From: Sphingomonas sp.
GTDB lineage: Bacteria > Pseudomonadota > Alphaproteobacteria > Sphingomonadales > Sphingomonadaceae
Reading direction: 5' to 3'
Length of the DNA: 64,000 nt
Assembly: GCF_029239295.1 (NCBI RefSeq)
Contig: NZ_JAQZBC010000003.1
Location: 1-64,000, forward strand
Positions 45,401-53,542 of the stretch are shown here, piece after piece. A program made the position numbers and the translations under genes. Each line of letters opens with the position of its first letter. Position 1 is the stretch's first letter. The notes under the pieces are model-generated. The model saw only the letters and a program-made list of their open reading frames with translations. It had not been told where the DNA came from and made no database searches.

Positions 45401-46204
45401 ATGAACGACGAGACGAGCGAGAGCGTCACCTATGAAGTGGCGGATCACATTGCCACGATCACGCTTAATCGGCCGGCGCGGCGCAACGCGCTGAACTGGG
45501 ACGCCTATGCGAAGCTGGAAGCGGCCTTTCGTCGCGCAGTGACCGACGAGGACGCACGGTGCGTGATCGTGACCGGGGCGGACCCGGCGTTCTGCTCGGG
45601 TGATGACGTCGGCGAGATCATGGCCGGGCCGGATGCCTTCGCCAAGCGCAAGGCGCCACCGGTGGTCCGCTATCAACCCACCCCCGCCGCGATGGCCGCG
45701 CTGGAATGCGACAAGCCGGTGATCGCTGCAGTGAACGGCGCGGCGGTCGGCTGGGGCATGGAGTTGGCACTCTATGCCGACATCCGCGTCGCCTCCGACA
45801 AGGCAAAATTCGCCGAGCTGTTCATCAAGCGCGGGCTCGTCTGTGACGTGGGCGGCTTCTACCGCCTTCCCTCCATCGTGGGACCCGCCAAGGCCGCCGA
45901 GCTCCTTTTCACCGGCGACGTGATCGACGCGGCCGAGGCGCAGCGCATCGGGTTGGTGCGCGAGGTCGTGCCGCATGGCGATCTTCTGCCGGCAGCCCGG
46001 GCTCTGGCCACCCGCATCGCGGCGAACCCGCCGCTGGCGCTGCGCTACATGAAGGAAGGGCTGCGGCGGGCCGCTTACGGCGATCCGCGCGACTTGGGCG
46101 GCTGGGCGATCGAGACGATCCGCCGACTGATGGCGACCGAAGATCACAAGGAAGGAGTTGCTGCGTTCATGGAAAAGCGCGAGCCGGTATTTAGCGGGCG
46201 CTGA
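45401..46204 (+). CDS. Enoyl-CoA hydratase/isomerase-family protein
   Basis: A 267-aa crotonase-fold enzyme. The start ADHIATITLNRPARRNALNWD, the oxyanion-hole segments PAFCSGDDVGEI and VNGAAVGWGMELALYADIRVAS, and AELFIKRGLVCDVGGFYRLPSIVG follow family order. The usual catalytic pair Glu/Glu is replaced in part: the second position is Asp in CDVGG, which is common in ECH-like isomerases. The exact CoA substrate is not clear. GGGAGAGG precedes the ATG. It is divergent from the HNH gene. Confidence 0.9.
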   Translation: MNDETSESVTYEVADHIATITLNRPARRNALNWDAYAKLEAAFRRAVTDEDARCVIVTGADPAFCSGDDVGEIMAGPDAFAKRKAPPVVRYQPTPAAMAALECDKPVIAAVNGAAVGWGMELALYADIRVASDKAKFAELFIKRGLVCDVGGFYRLPSIVGPAKAAELLFTGDVIDAAEAQRIGLVREVVPHGDLLPAARALATRIAANPPLALRYMKEGLRRAAYGDPRDLGGWAIETIRRLMATEDHKEGVAAFMEKREPVFSGR

Positions 46205-46260
46205 GGCGGAAAGAAGCGGCGGGGTTGCCGGGGCGGCCAAAGCTTCGCACATCGCCCAGC

Positions 46261-47088
46261 GTGATCGTCAGCCGCTTCGCCCCCTCCCCGACCGGCCGCC
46301 TGCACCTTGGCCATGCCTGGTCCGCCATCTTGGCGCATGATCTCGCCCGGAGCCGAGGCGGGCGCTTTCTGCTGCGCATCGAGGATATCGACGGCACGCG
46401 CAGCCGGCCTGAGCATATTGGAACGATCAAGGACGACCTGACCTGGTTGGGCTTGTCGTGGGACGGGCCGGTCGTCCACCAATCGGATCGCCTGCCCGCC
46501 TACGCCGCCGCGCTGGATCGGCTGCGCGACATGGGTCTGCTGTACCGTTGCTATTGCACCCGCGCAGAGATTGCTGCCGCCAGCCTGTCAGCCCCACACG
46601 GAGCCGAGCCGGTATATCCAGGAACCTGTCGAGGGCGGGATGAAACAAGCGACCGGCCATTCTGTTGGCGGATCGACATGGCACAGGCGGTCGAGCGCGT
46701 TGGACCCCTGACCTGGCATGACCACGGCCAACTGATCCGCGCCGATCCGCTGTCCGCCGGCGATGTCGTTCTCGCGCGCAAGGATGCGCCAGCGAGTTAC
46801 CATCTGGCGGTCACGGTTGATGACGCCTGGCAGAACGTGAGCGACGTGGTGCGCGGCCGCGATCTGTTTGCCGCGACCCATGTGCACCGCTTGCTGCAGG
46901 AACTGCTCGAGCTCCCGACGCCACATTACCACCATCATGACCTTCTGATCGGAGCCGATGGACAGCGGCTCGCGAAGCGACATGGCGCGCCCACGCTGGC
47001 CGCGATGCGCGAGAGTGGCGTGGACGGTCTCGTGATCGCCGCCGATCTGCGCGCAGGACGGGTTCCCAATGGCCCTCTCACCGCCTAG
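46261..47088 (+). CDS. gluQ: Glutamyl-Q tRNA(Asp) synthetase
   Basis: A 275-aa enzyme that attaches glutamate to queuosine in tRNA-Asp. The HIGH-like motif is SPTGRLHLGHAWSA, RIEDIDGTRSRPEH follows, and the zinc-type ligands occur as CYC...Y...C. The KMSKS-like loop is RLAKRHGAP. The anticodon-binding domain of glutamyl-tRNA synthetase is absent, as expected. Starts are unclear: GTG at 46261 opens the conserved region, while TTG at 46225 is in frame upstream. Confidence 0.92.
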   Translation: MIVSRFAPSPTGRLHLGHAWSAILAHDLARSRGGRFLLRIEDIDGTRSRPEHIGTIKDDLTWLGLSWDGPVVHQSDRLPAYAAALDRLRDMGLLYRCYCTRAEIAAASLSAPHGAEPVYPGTCRGRDETSDRPFCWRIDMAQAVERVGPLTWHDHGQLIRADPLSAGDVVLARKDAPASYHLAVTVDDAWQNVSDVVRGRDLFAATHVHRLLQELLELPTPHYHHHDLLIGADGQRLAKRHGAPTLAAMRESGVDGLVIAADLRAGRVPNGPLTA

Positions 47089-47097
47089 ATTGGGGCC

Positions 47098-47334
47098 ATG
47101 CAGACGTTTCTGGTCATCCTCCTGGTCGCGGCGCTCATTGCGACGCTTGTCGCTTTGATCCGCGGGATCGTCGCGTTTCTGCAGAACGCAAGCGCAGAGG
47201 CGCGAGGAACTGGCCAGACCGGGCCGACGGCAGGCCAGCTGAAGTCCAATCGAATGATGCAGCAGCGTATCCTATTCCAGGCGCTGGCGATCCTTGTGGT
47301 CGTGGTGATGCTGTTCGCGGCGGGCCGAAACTAA
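47098..47334 (+). CDS. HIG1-domain membrane protein
   Basis: A 78-aa protein with two TM segments (about 4-26 and 56-74) and the HIG1 core LKSNRMMQQRILFQALAI between them. HIG1 proteins in mitochondria associate with cytochrome oxidase and respiratory supercomplexes; the bacterial role is less known. It begins 9 bases after gluQ. Confidence 0.85.
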   Translation: MQTFLVILLVAALIATLVALIRGIVAFLQNASAEARGTGQTGPTAGQLKSNRMMQQRILFQALAILVVVVMLFAAGRN

Positions 47335-47499
47335 CCCGGCACGTTCGGCTGGCGAGACGTTGAACAAAAATCCCGGTGGCTCGTTTGTTTTCCTGATCCA
47401 GATCAGCGGTAGGGGACATTTTCCCTGCTGCGCTTTGCCTGTGCGCTGATCGCCGCGGCGATAGTGTCCGGCTGGCGCTTTCTGGGGGGAGAGCACAGG

Positions 47500-48753
47500 A
47501 TGCACCTGCGTCACGCGCCGAACGAAGACCGAATTGCCGAACTCTATCGGTCGACGCGGGCGCTGACCGACGCCCTTGCCGCACCGCTTAGCGATGCCGA
47601 CTCCACCGTTCAGTCGATGGACGATGCGTCGCCAGCCAAATGGCATCTGGCGCACACCAGCTGGTTCTTCGAGACGTTCGTGTTGCGCGACCATATCGCC
47701 GGTTACCGGTTGCATGATCCTCGATTCCCGTTCCTGTTCAACAGCTATTACGAGGCCGAGGGTCGCCGCCATGCGCGCGCGCGTCGCGGCATGGTGACCC
47801 GCCCAACGCTCGACGAGGTCCGCGGCTATCGCGCCGCGGTTGACGCCGCGCTGCTGGCAGCGCTGCCCGGACTGCCGCCGGAAGCGCGCACACTGGTCGA
47901 ACTGGGCTGTCATCATGAGCAGCAACATCAGGAGTTGCTGGTCACCGATATCCTGCATCTTTTTGCCGAAAACCCGCTGGAACCTGCGCTGTGGCCGGCC
48001 GCACCGAAAGTGCCCGTCGGGGTGCCGGCGCCGATCACCTGGATCGAACAAGGTGAGGCGATCATCGACATCGGTCATGACGGTGACGCCTTTGCCTTTG
48101 ACTGCGAAGGGCCGCGCCACCGCGCGCTGGTCGCGCCGCATGCGATAGCCAGCCGCACGGTGACCAATGGCGAATGGCAGCAGTTCATTAGCGACGGCGG
48201 CTATCGCGATCCCCGCTGGTGGCTGTCCGATGGATGGGCATGGGTTCAGCGCGAGCGGATCGCCGCACCGCTGTATTGGGAGGAGCAGGACGGGGTGTGG
48301 ACCCGCTTTGGCCTCGACGGGCGGCGCGCGGTCGACCCCGCAGCCCCGGTCACTCATGTCAGCTTCTTCGAGGCCGATGCCTATGCCAGTTGGGCAGGCG
48401 CGCGATTGCCAACCGAGTTCGAGTGGGAAGCCGCTGCGGCGGGCCATGACCCCGCAGGCGGCAACCAGATGGATGAGGCAGGGCCCGTGGAGCCACGCCC
48501 CGCGGCAAAGGCGCCCGCGTTCTTCGGCGATGTGTGGGAATGGACCGGCAGCGCCTACCGCCCCTACCCCGGCTTCGCTCCAGCCGATGGCGCCGTGGGT
48601 GAATACAACGGCAAGTTCATGAGCGGGCAGTTTGTCCTGCGGGGTGGGTCGTGCGCGACGCCGCGCGGCCACGCCCGCGCCAGCTACCGGAACTTCTTCT
48701 ATCCGCACCAGCGCTGGCAGTTCACCGGCGTCCGGCTCGCGAAGGACATCTGA
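47500..48753 (+). CDS. egtB: EgtB, ergothioneine sulfoxide synthase
   Basis: A 417-aa non-haem iron enzyme. The N-terminal DinB-like domain holds the iron site: AKWHLAHTSWFFETF and then CHHEQQHQELLVTD (HxxxH). The C-terminal FGE-sulfatase-like domain contains NGEWQQFI, THVSFFEADAYASWAGARLPTEFEWEAAA and GDVWEWTGSAYRPYPGF. It joins hercynine to a thiol substrate (gamma-glutamylcysteine or cysteine) with oxygen. The ATG at 47500 has GGAGAG upstream; a longer GTG start is unlikely. It is followed by egtD. Confidence 0.94.
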   Translation: MHLRHAPNEDRIAELYRSTRALTDALAAPLSDADSTVQSMDDASPAKWHLAHTSWFFETFVLRDHIAGYRLHDPRFPFLFNSYYEAEGRRHARARRGMVTRPTLDEVRGYRAAVDAALLAALPGLPPEARTLVELGCHHEQQHQELLVTDILHLFAENPLEPALWPAAPKVPVGVPAPITWIEQGEAIIDIGHDGDAFAFDCEGPRHRALVAPHAIASRTVTNGEWQQFISDGGYRDPRWWLSDGWAWVQRERIAAPLYWEEQDGVWTRFGLDGRRAVDPAAPVTHVSFFEADAYASWAGARLPTEFEWEAAAAGHDPAGGNQMDEAGPVEPRPAAKAPAFFGDVWEWTGSAYRPYPGFAPADGAVGEYNGKFMSGQFVLRGGSCATPRGHARASYRNFFYPHQRWQFTGVRLAKDI

Positions 48754-48811
48754 GAACGGCCGCGACCGCACGCCGGTCGCGCCGATCGACATCAATTGGA
48801 AAGGGACGTTG

Positions 48812-49789
48812 ATGCTGAAGCCGGAAATCGAGGACGGACAAGCCTCGCTGGCAGATCCGCAGTTTCGTGCGGACGTGCTTAGCGGGCTGGAACGCCGCCC
48901 TCGCGCAATTCCGGCGCGGTGGTTCTACGATCGCCAGGGCTCCGAATTGTTCGAGGATATCACGCAGCTGCGGGAATATTATCCGACGCGGACCGAAACG
49001 GGAATCTTGCGTGATATCGCTGCCGATCTTGCGGCGCGCGTCCCGCGCGGATCGGCGCTGGTAGAATTCGGCTCGGGTTCGTCAACCAAGACCCCGCTGG
49101 TCATCGATGCCGTTCGGCCATCTGCCTATGTGCCGATCGACATTTCGGGCGACTTCCTGCGCGATTCAGCACGGGATTTATCCACCCGCTACCCCGACCT
49201 GTTCGTACTCCCGTTCGAAGCGGATTTTACCCGGGCACTCACATTGCCCCGCACGATCGAAACCGCGCCGAAGCTGGGCTTCTTTCCAGGTTCGACAATT
49301 GGAAACCTGATCCCGCTGGCGGCGGTGGACCTGCTGCGCGCGATGCGCGCGTCGCTGGGCCAGGGGGCGCAGCTGCTGATTGGCATGGACAGGATCAAGG
49401 ACGCCGCGGTGCTCGAGCGCGCCTATGACGATGCCGCTGGCGTTACCGCGGCGTTCAATCTCAATCTGCTCGCCCGCATCAATCGCGAACTCGACGGCAC
49501 CATTCCCGTTGATGCGTTTCGCCACCGTGCGATCTGGAACGATGACCGCGCGCGGATCGAAATGCATCTGGAAGCGACGCGGGAAGTCGCGTTCACCGTC
49601 GAGGGCCGGCCCTTCACGATGGCTGCCGGGGAGACGATCCATACCGAGAACAGTCACAAATACGGCCCGCGCGACGCCCGTATCCTGCTTCGCGCGGGAG
49701 GCTGGACCCCGGTTGCCGAGTGGACCGACCCGGAAAGCCGGTTTGCCGTGATCCTCGCGGAGGCACAGCCTGAGCGCCCCGCCCCGTGA
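48812..49789 (+). CDS. egtD: EgtD, L-histidine N-alpha-methyltransferase
   Basis: A 325-aa SAM-dependent enzyme that makes hercynine from histidine, the first step of ergothioneine synthesis. The family pattern is RAIPARWFYDRQGSELFEDITQLREYYPTRTE in the first third, LVEFGSGSSTKT and YVPIDISGDFL for SAM binding, FFPGSTIGN, and ENSHKYG near the end for histidine binding. The ATG at 48812 follows AAGGGAC. It lies 58 bases after egtB and completes a minimal pathway (EgtE or a cystathionine lyase-like step would be elsewhere). Confidence 0.95.
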   Translation: MLKPEIEDGQASLADPQFRADVLSGLERRPRAIPARWFYDRQGSELFEDITQLREYYPTRTETGILRDIAADLAARVPRGSALVEFGSGSSTKTPLVIDAVRPSAYVPIDISGDFLRDSARDLSTRYPDLFVLPFEADFTRALTLPRTIETAPKLGFFPGSTIGNLIPLAAVDLLRAMRASLGQGAQLLIGMDRIKDAAVLERAYDDAAGVTAAFNLNLLARINRELDGTIPVDAFRHRAIWNDDRARIEMHLEATREVAFTVEGRPFTMAAGETIHTENSHKYGPRDARILLRAGGWTPVAEWTDPESRFAVILAEAQPERPAP

Positions 49790-49832
49790 CCGTCGGCAAT
49801 CACTGCGGGCGGTGACGGGGAGGGAACCCATG

Positions 49833-49854
49833 GGGCGGGCTAATTTGCCCGCCC
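49833..49854. terminator. Hairpin between convergent egtD and kynU
   Basis: GGGCGGGC (49833-49840) and GCCCGCCC (49847-49854) form a perfect 8-bp stem around TAATTT. It has no T-tail on either side but sits exactly between the two converging stop codons. Confidence 0.6.
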
Positions 49855-49860
49855 AGCACG

Positions 49861-51117
49861 TCAGGTAACCGCCGCCCTCGCCGCGAACGCTGGGTCGCGC
49901 CATGCGCCCTCCTCCATCACGGCGGCGAGCAGTTCGACCGCCTGCCAAACGTCTTCGAAGCTGGTGTAGAGGGGCGTCAGGCCAAGGCGGAGAACGTCCG
50001 GTGCGCGGAAATCGCCAACGACACCGCGTGCGATGAGCGCCTGGCAGATTTCCCACGCGTGTGGATGCGCGATACTGACGTGGCTGCCCCGTGCGGCGGG
50101 ATCACGCGGCGTGACCAGGCTGAAGCCATGGCGGACACAGCGCGCCTCGATCCCCGCGATCAACAGGTCGCCAAGCGCTCTGCTCTTCGCGACAAGCTGT
50201 GCCATCCCGGTTTCGCCGAAGGTGTCGAGCCCGGCGTCGAGCGCGCTCATCGCCAGAATCGGCGGCGTGCCGCACAGGAAGCGACGGATACCGGGGGCCG
50301 GGGCATAATCGTCGCCAAAGTCGAACGGCGCGGCATGGCCCATCCAGCCGGACAGCGGGGACGACAGCGTCTCCTGCACGGATCGCGCGACAAAGAGGAA
50401 CGCGGGAGCGCCGGGGCCACCGTTGAGATATTTGTAGCCACAGCCGATGGCCAGGTCGACGCCGCATCCGTTCAGATCCACGTCAACGGCACCAGCGCTA
50501 TGACTGAGATCCCACAGGATCAACGCGCCAGCGCGATGCGCCGCCGCCGTGATCGCGGCCATGTCCAGCATCGCGCCAGTCTTGTAATGCACATGAGTCA
50601 ACAGGACGACCGCGGTGTCGGCATCGATTGCCGCCGCGATCTCCTCTGCTGCCATGGTCCTGACGCGTCGATCGGGCATCATCTGCGCGACGCCGTTGGC
50701 GACGTAGAGATCGGTGGGAAAATTCCCGGGTTCGGTCAGGATCGTTCCACGATCGGGCCGGGCAGCGCACGCCGCGGCCAAAAGCTTGAACAGATTAACC
50801 GAGGTGGAGTCGGCGACGATGACCTCGTCAGCAGCCGCGCCGATCAGCGGGGCGATGCGCGCGCCGAGCCGGGCGGGGGCGTCGATCCAGCCATTCTTGT
50901 TCCAGCTAGAGATAAGGTCGCGGCCCCATTGCCGGGTCACCGTATCGGCAATGCGGTCAGCGGTCGCGCGAGGCAGCGCGCCGAGCGAGTTGCCATCGAG
51001 ATAGATCATACCCTGCGGCAGCGCGAAGCGCGCGCGGCGGTCGCGTAGCGGATCGCTCGCATCCCACGATCGGACGGTATCGAGATCCGGCCATTCACCC
51101 GTCATCTGCACGCTCAC
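49861..51117 (-). CDS. kynU: Kynureninase
   Basis: A 418-aa PLP enzyme that cleaves kynurenine to anthranilate and alanine. YLDGNSLGALP at the front, then NLFKLLAAA, LLTHVHYKTGAMLDM, WDLSHSAGAVDVDLNGCGVDLAIGCGYKYLNGGPGAPAFLF (with the PLP Lys in GYKYLNG) and RFLCGTPPIL follow in family order. The start is GTG, overlapping the kynA stop (GTGA). Together with KynA it is the core of tryptophan breakdown. Confidence 0.95.
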   Translation of the reverse strand: MSVQMTGEWPDLDTVRSWDASDPLRDRRARFALPQGMIYLDGNSLGALPRATADRIADTVTRQWGRDLISSWNKNGWIDAPARLGARIAPLIGAAADEVIVADSTSVNLFKLLAAACAARPDRGTILTEPGNFPTDLYVANGVAQMMPDRRVRTMAAEEIAAAIDADTAVVLLTHVHYKTGAMLDMAAITAAAHRAGALILWDLSHSAGAVDVDLNGCGVDLAIGCGYKYLNGGPGAPAFLFVARSVQETLSSPLSGWMGHAAPFDFGDDYAPAPGIRRFLCGTPPILAMSALDAGLDTFGETGMAQLVAKSRALGDLLIAGIEARCVRHGFSLVTPRDPAARGSHVSIAHPHAWEICQALIARGVVGDFRAPDVLRLGLTPLYTSFEDVWQAVELLAAVMEEGAWRDPAFAARAAVT

Positions 51118-51935
51118 AACACCGCCCTCACCGTCAGCAATTCGGGGAAGAATATCTGGTCGATCACCTTCGCCAAATACGGGACCCCGGCTGTCCCACC
51201 GGTTCCACGCTTGAAGCCGATCACGCGCTCCACAGTCTTCAGATGGCCGAACCGCCAGAGTTGAAAGCGATATTCCAGATCGACCAGCTTCTCGGCCAGT
51301 TCATACAGGTCCCAGTATTTATCGGGTTCGGCATAGACGCGGCGCCAGCACGTCTCGACGCCCGGTGAAGCAACATAAGGCGTTGAAAAGTCGCGGTTCA
51401 GTCGGTCCTCCGGCACCGGCAGTCCGGCGCGGGCGAGCGCGCGCAGCGCCTCATCATAGATGCCGGGCTTCGTGAGCACGTCCTGCAGCATGGCCTGAAG
51501 CGGCGGCGCATCGGAGAAGACGTCGATCATCGCCGCGTTCTTGTTCCCCATCAGGAATTCCATCGCGCGATATTGGTGCGACTGGAACCCGGAGCTGGTG
51601 CCCAGCTTGCCGCGCATCGCGGAGTAATCAGCCGGGGTGATCGTGGCCAAAATCTCCCAACTACCGATCAGTTGCTGCTGCACGCGGGCGACGCGAGACA
51701 TCATCTTGAAAGCGGTGTCGAGGCGCGATCCGGCGATCGCGTCGCGCGCCGCGGTCAATTCGTGCAGGCACAGTTTCATCCACAGTTCCGATGCCTGATG
51801 GATGACAATGAAGAGCATTTCGTCATGCGTTCCCGACAGTGGCGTCTGGCACGCCAGCAGCTCGTCCAGGCGCAGATAGCTCGAATAGCTCGGGCCCTTT
51901 TGAGGGGGGGTGTCGGGATCGTTTTGGGTGTCCAT
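51114..51935 (-). CDS. kynA: Tryptophan 2,3-dioxygenase
   Basis: A 273-aa haem enzyme that opens the indole ring. YLRLDELLACQTPLS, HDEMLFIVIHQASELWMKL (with the distal and substrate-binding residues), SGFQSHQYRAMEFLMGNK and FQLWRFGHLKTVERVIGFKRGTGGTAGVPYL (with the haem-ligand His in RFGHLKTV) are all present. It is the first gene of a kynA-kynU pair; a formamidase gene is not in the window. Confidence 0.95.
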   Translation of the reverse strand: MDTQNDPDTPPQKGPSYSSYLRLDELLACQTPLSGTHDEMLFIVIHQASELWMKLCLHELTAARDAIAGSRLDTAFKMMSRVARVQQQLIGSWEILATITPADYSAMRGKLGTSSGFQSHQYRAMEFLMGNKNAAMIDVFSDAPPLQAMLQDVLTKPGIYDEALRALARAGLPVPEDRLNRDFSTPYVASPGVETCWRRVYAEPDKYWDLYELAEKLVDLEYRFQLWRFGHLKTVERVIGFKRGTGGTAGVPYLAKVIDQIFFPELLTVRAVL

Positions 51936-52010
51936 CGGCCTGTCTCTAGCCGCTTTTGGCCGATCTTCTCCATCCCCCGGCCAGTTCCGTAGGTGCGGAA
52001 TCCCGGCCGC

Positions 52011-53348
52011 TCAGCGTGCTCCCGCGGCGAGGCGCTGGGCATCCGCCTGATCGATCGTGATCAACGCAACGCCGCGCGTCTCGCGCATCAGCAGCGCCGC
52101 AACCAGGCTGACGGTTGCGCTGCCGGCGATGTAGAGTGCGAGCAGCAGCCAGCCATCGTGCGCGCGCAGGATCGCGGTGCCGATCAGCGGCGCCCAGGAG
52201 CCGGCAACAATCGCCGTGACCTGATAGCCGAGTGAAACGCCAGAATAGCGCATCCGCGTCGGGAACATCTCGGTCATGATCGCGGGTTGGGGCGCATACA
52301 TCAGCCCGTGGATGGCAAGGCCGACGATGATCGCGGCCAGCATGGTCGCGGTGTCACCGGTATCAAACATCGGAAACGCCGCGAACGGCCAGGCGATCGC
52401 CAGTGCCGCGCCTGCGATGTAGACCGGGCGGCGACCGATGCGATCCGCGAGCAGCCCGGCCGCCGGGATCGCGAGGACATGTACCACATGACCAAGGAAC
52501 AGGAGCGTCAGGATCCGCCCCGTCCCGATGCCGCGCACACTGAGGTACGTGATCGAGAAGGTCACGACCATGTAGTAGAGAATGTTTTCGCCAAAGCGCA
52601 GCGCCATCGCCGTGAGCAGCGACCGGGGATAACGGCGGAACACGTCGACGAGGCCATAGTCGCCGGCATGGTCGGCCTGTTCCCGCGCAGCCTGGAACAG
52701 CGGCGAATCGCTGACCTGCGTCCGGATGTAATAGCCGATGACGATGATGATCACCGACAGCCAGAAGGCGACCCGCCAGCCCCAGGCGAGGAATGCCTCG
52801 TCCGAGAGCGTGGCTGACAAGAGCAGCAGCACCAGCGTGGCGAGCAGATTGCCGAGCGGCACGCCGGCCTGGGGGAAGCTGCCCCAGAACCCGCGACGAT
52901 CATCGGGGCTATGCTCCGTGACCAGCAGCACCGCCCCGCCCCATTCGCCGCCGAGCGCAAAACCCTGGATGAAGCGCAGCGTCACCAGCAGCGCGGGCGC
53001 CCAATATCCAATGCTGGCATAGCCGGGCAGGCATCCCATCAGGAAAGTGGAGGCCCCGATCAGCACAAGGCTGACCTGAAGCAGCGACTTTCGACCGATA
53101 CGATCGCCAATATGGCCGAAGACCACCCCACCAAGCGGGCGGGCGATAAAGCCGACCGCATAGGTCGCGAAGGCGGCGATGATCCCGTCGAGGCTGTTAC
53201 CGGTCGGCGGAAAGAAGAGTTTGCCGAAAACCAGCGTCGCGGTGGTACCGTACAGAAAGAATTCGTACCATTCGACAATGGTGCCCGCCATGGAAGCACC
53301 AACGACGCGACGAAGATAAGCGGAATTAGCCGCACCGGGAGCGTTCAT
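52011..53348 (-). CDS. MHS-family MFS transporter
   Basis: A 445-aa 12-TM transporter of the metabolite:H+ symporter group (ProP/ShiA-like). TIVEWYEFFLYGTTATLVF, GGVVFGHIGDRIGRKSLL (loop 2-3 motif), RFIQGFALGGEWGGAVLLVTEHSPDDRRGFWGS and ADRIGRRPVYIAG are characteristic. The substrate is unknown. It sits directly upstream of kynA on the same strand after a 75-base gap, so a tryptophan- or kynurenine-linked solute is possible but unproven. Confidence 0.9.
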   Translation of the reverse strand: MNAPGAANSAYLRRVVGASMAGTIVEWYEFFLYGTTATLVFGKLFFPPTGNSLDGIIAAFATYAVGFIARPLGGVVFGHIGDRIGRKSLLQVSLVLIGASTFLMGCLPGYASIGYWAPALLVTLRFIQGFALGGEWGGAVLLVTEHSPDDRRGFWGSFPQAGVPLGNLLATLVLLLLSATLSDEAFLAWGWRVAFWLSVIIIVIGYYIRTQVSDSPLFQAAREQADHAGDYGLVDVFRRYPRSLLTAMALRFGENILYYMVVTFSITYLSVRGIGTGRILTLLFLGHVVHVLAIPAAGLLADRIGRRPVYIAGAALAIAWPFAAFPMFDTGDTATMLAAIIVGLAIHGLMYAPQPAIMTEMFPTRMRYSGVSLGYQVTAIVAGSWAPLIGTAILRAHDGWLLLALYIAGSATVSLVAALLMRETRGVALITIDQADAQRLAAGAR

Positions 53349-53506
53349 GCCGCCTTTCTAGCGTGGTAGCGCGCCTTTGCCAGTATAGCCGCCAGCAACA
53401 ATGGGCAGCCCGCGACGCCCTGGACGATGTCGTGCGGTTCAACTGGAAGCGTTTACACAAAACAACATATTGCAAAGGTTAACCGGCTGGCGCAGGCGCC
53501 GTCGTC

Positions 53507-53522
53507 ACCGTAAATTTACGGT
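53507..53522. promoter_or_regulatory. 16-base palindrome before the GGDEF gene
   Basis: ACCGTAAATTTACGGT is a perfect palindrome about 20 bases upstream of the diguanylate cyclase start, in the AT-richer divergent region. It is a candidate operator for an unknown regulator. Confidence 0.45.
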
Positions 53523-53542
53523 TACACTCTAACGGACCGCGC

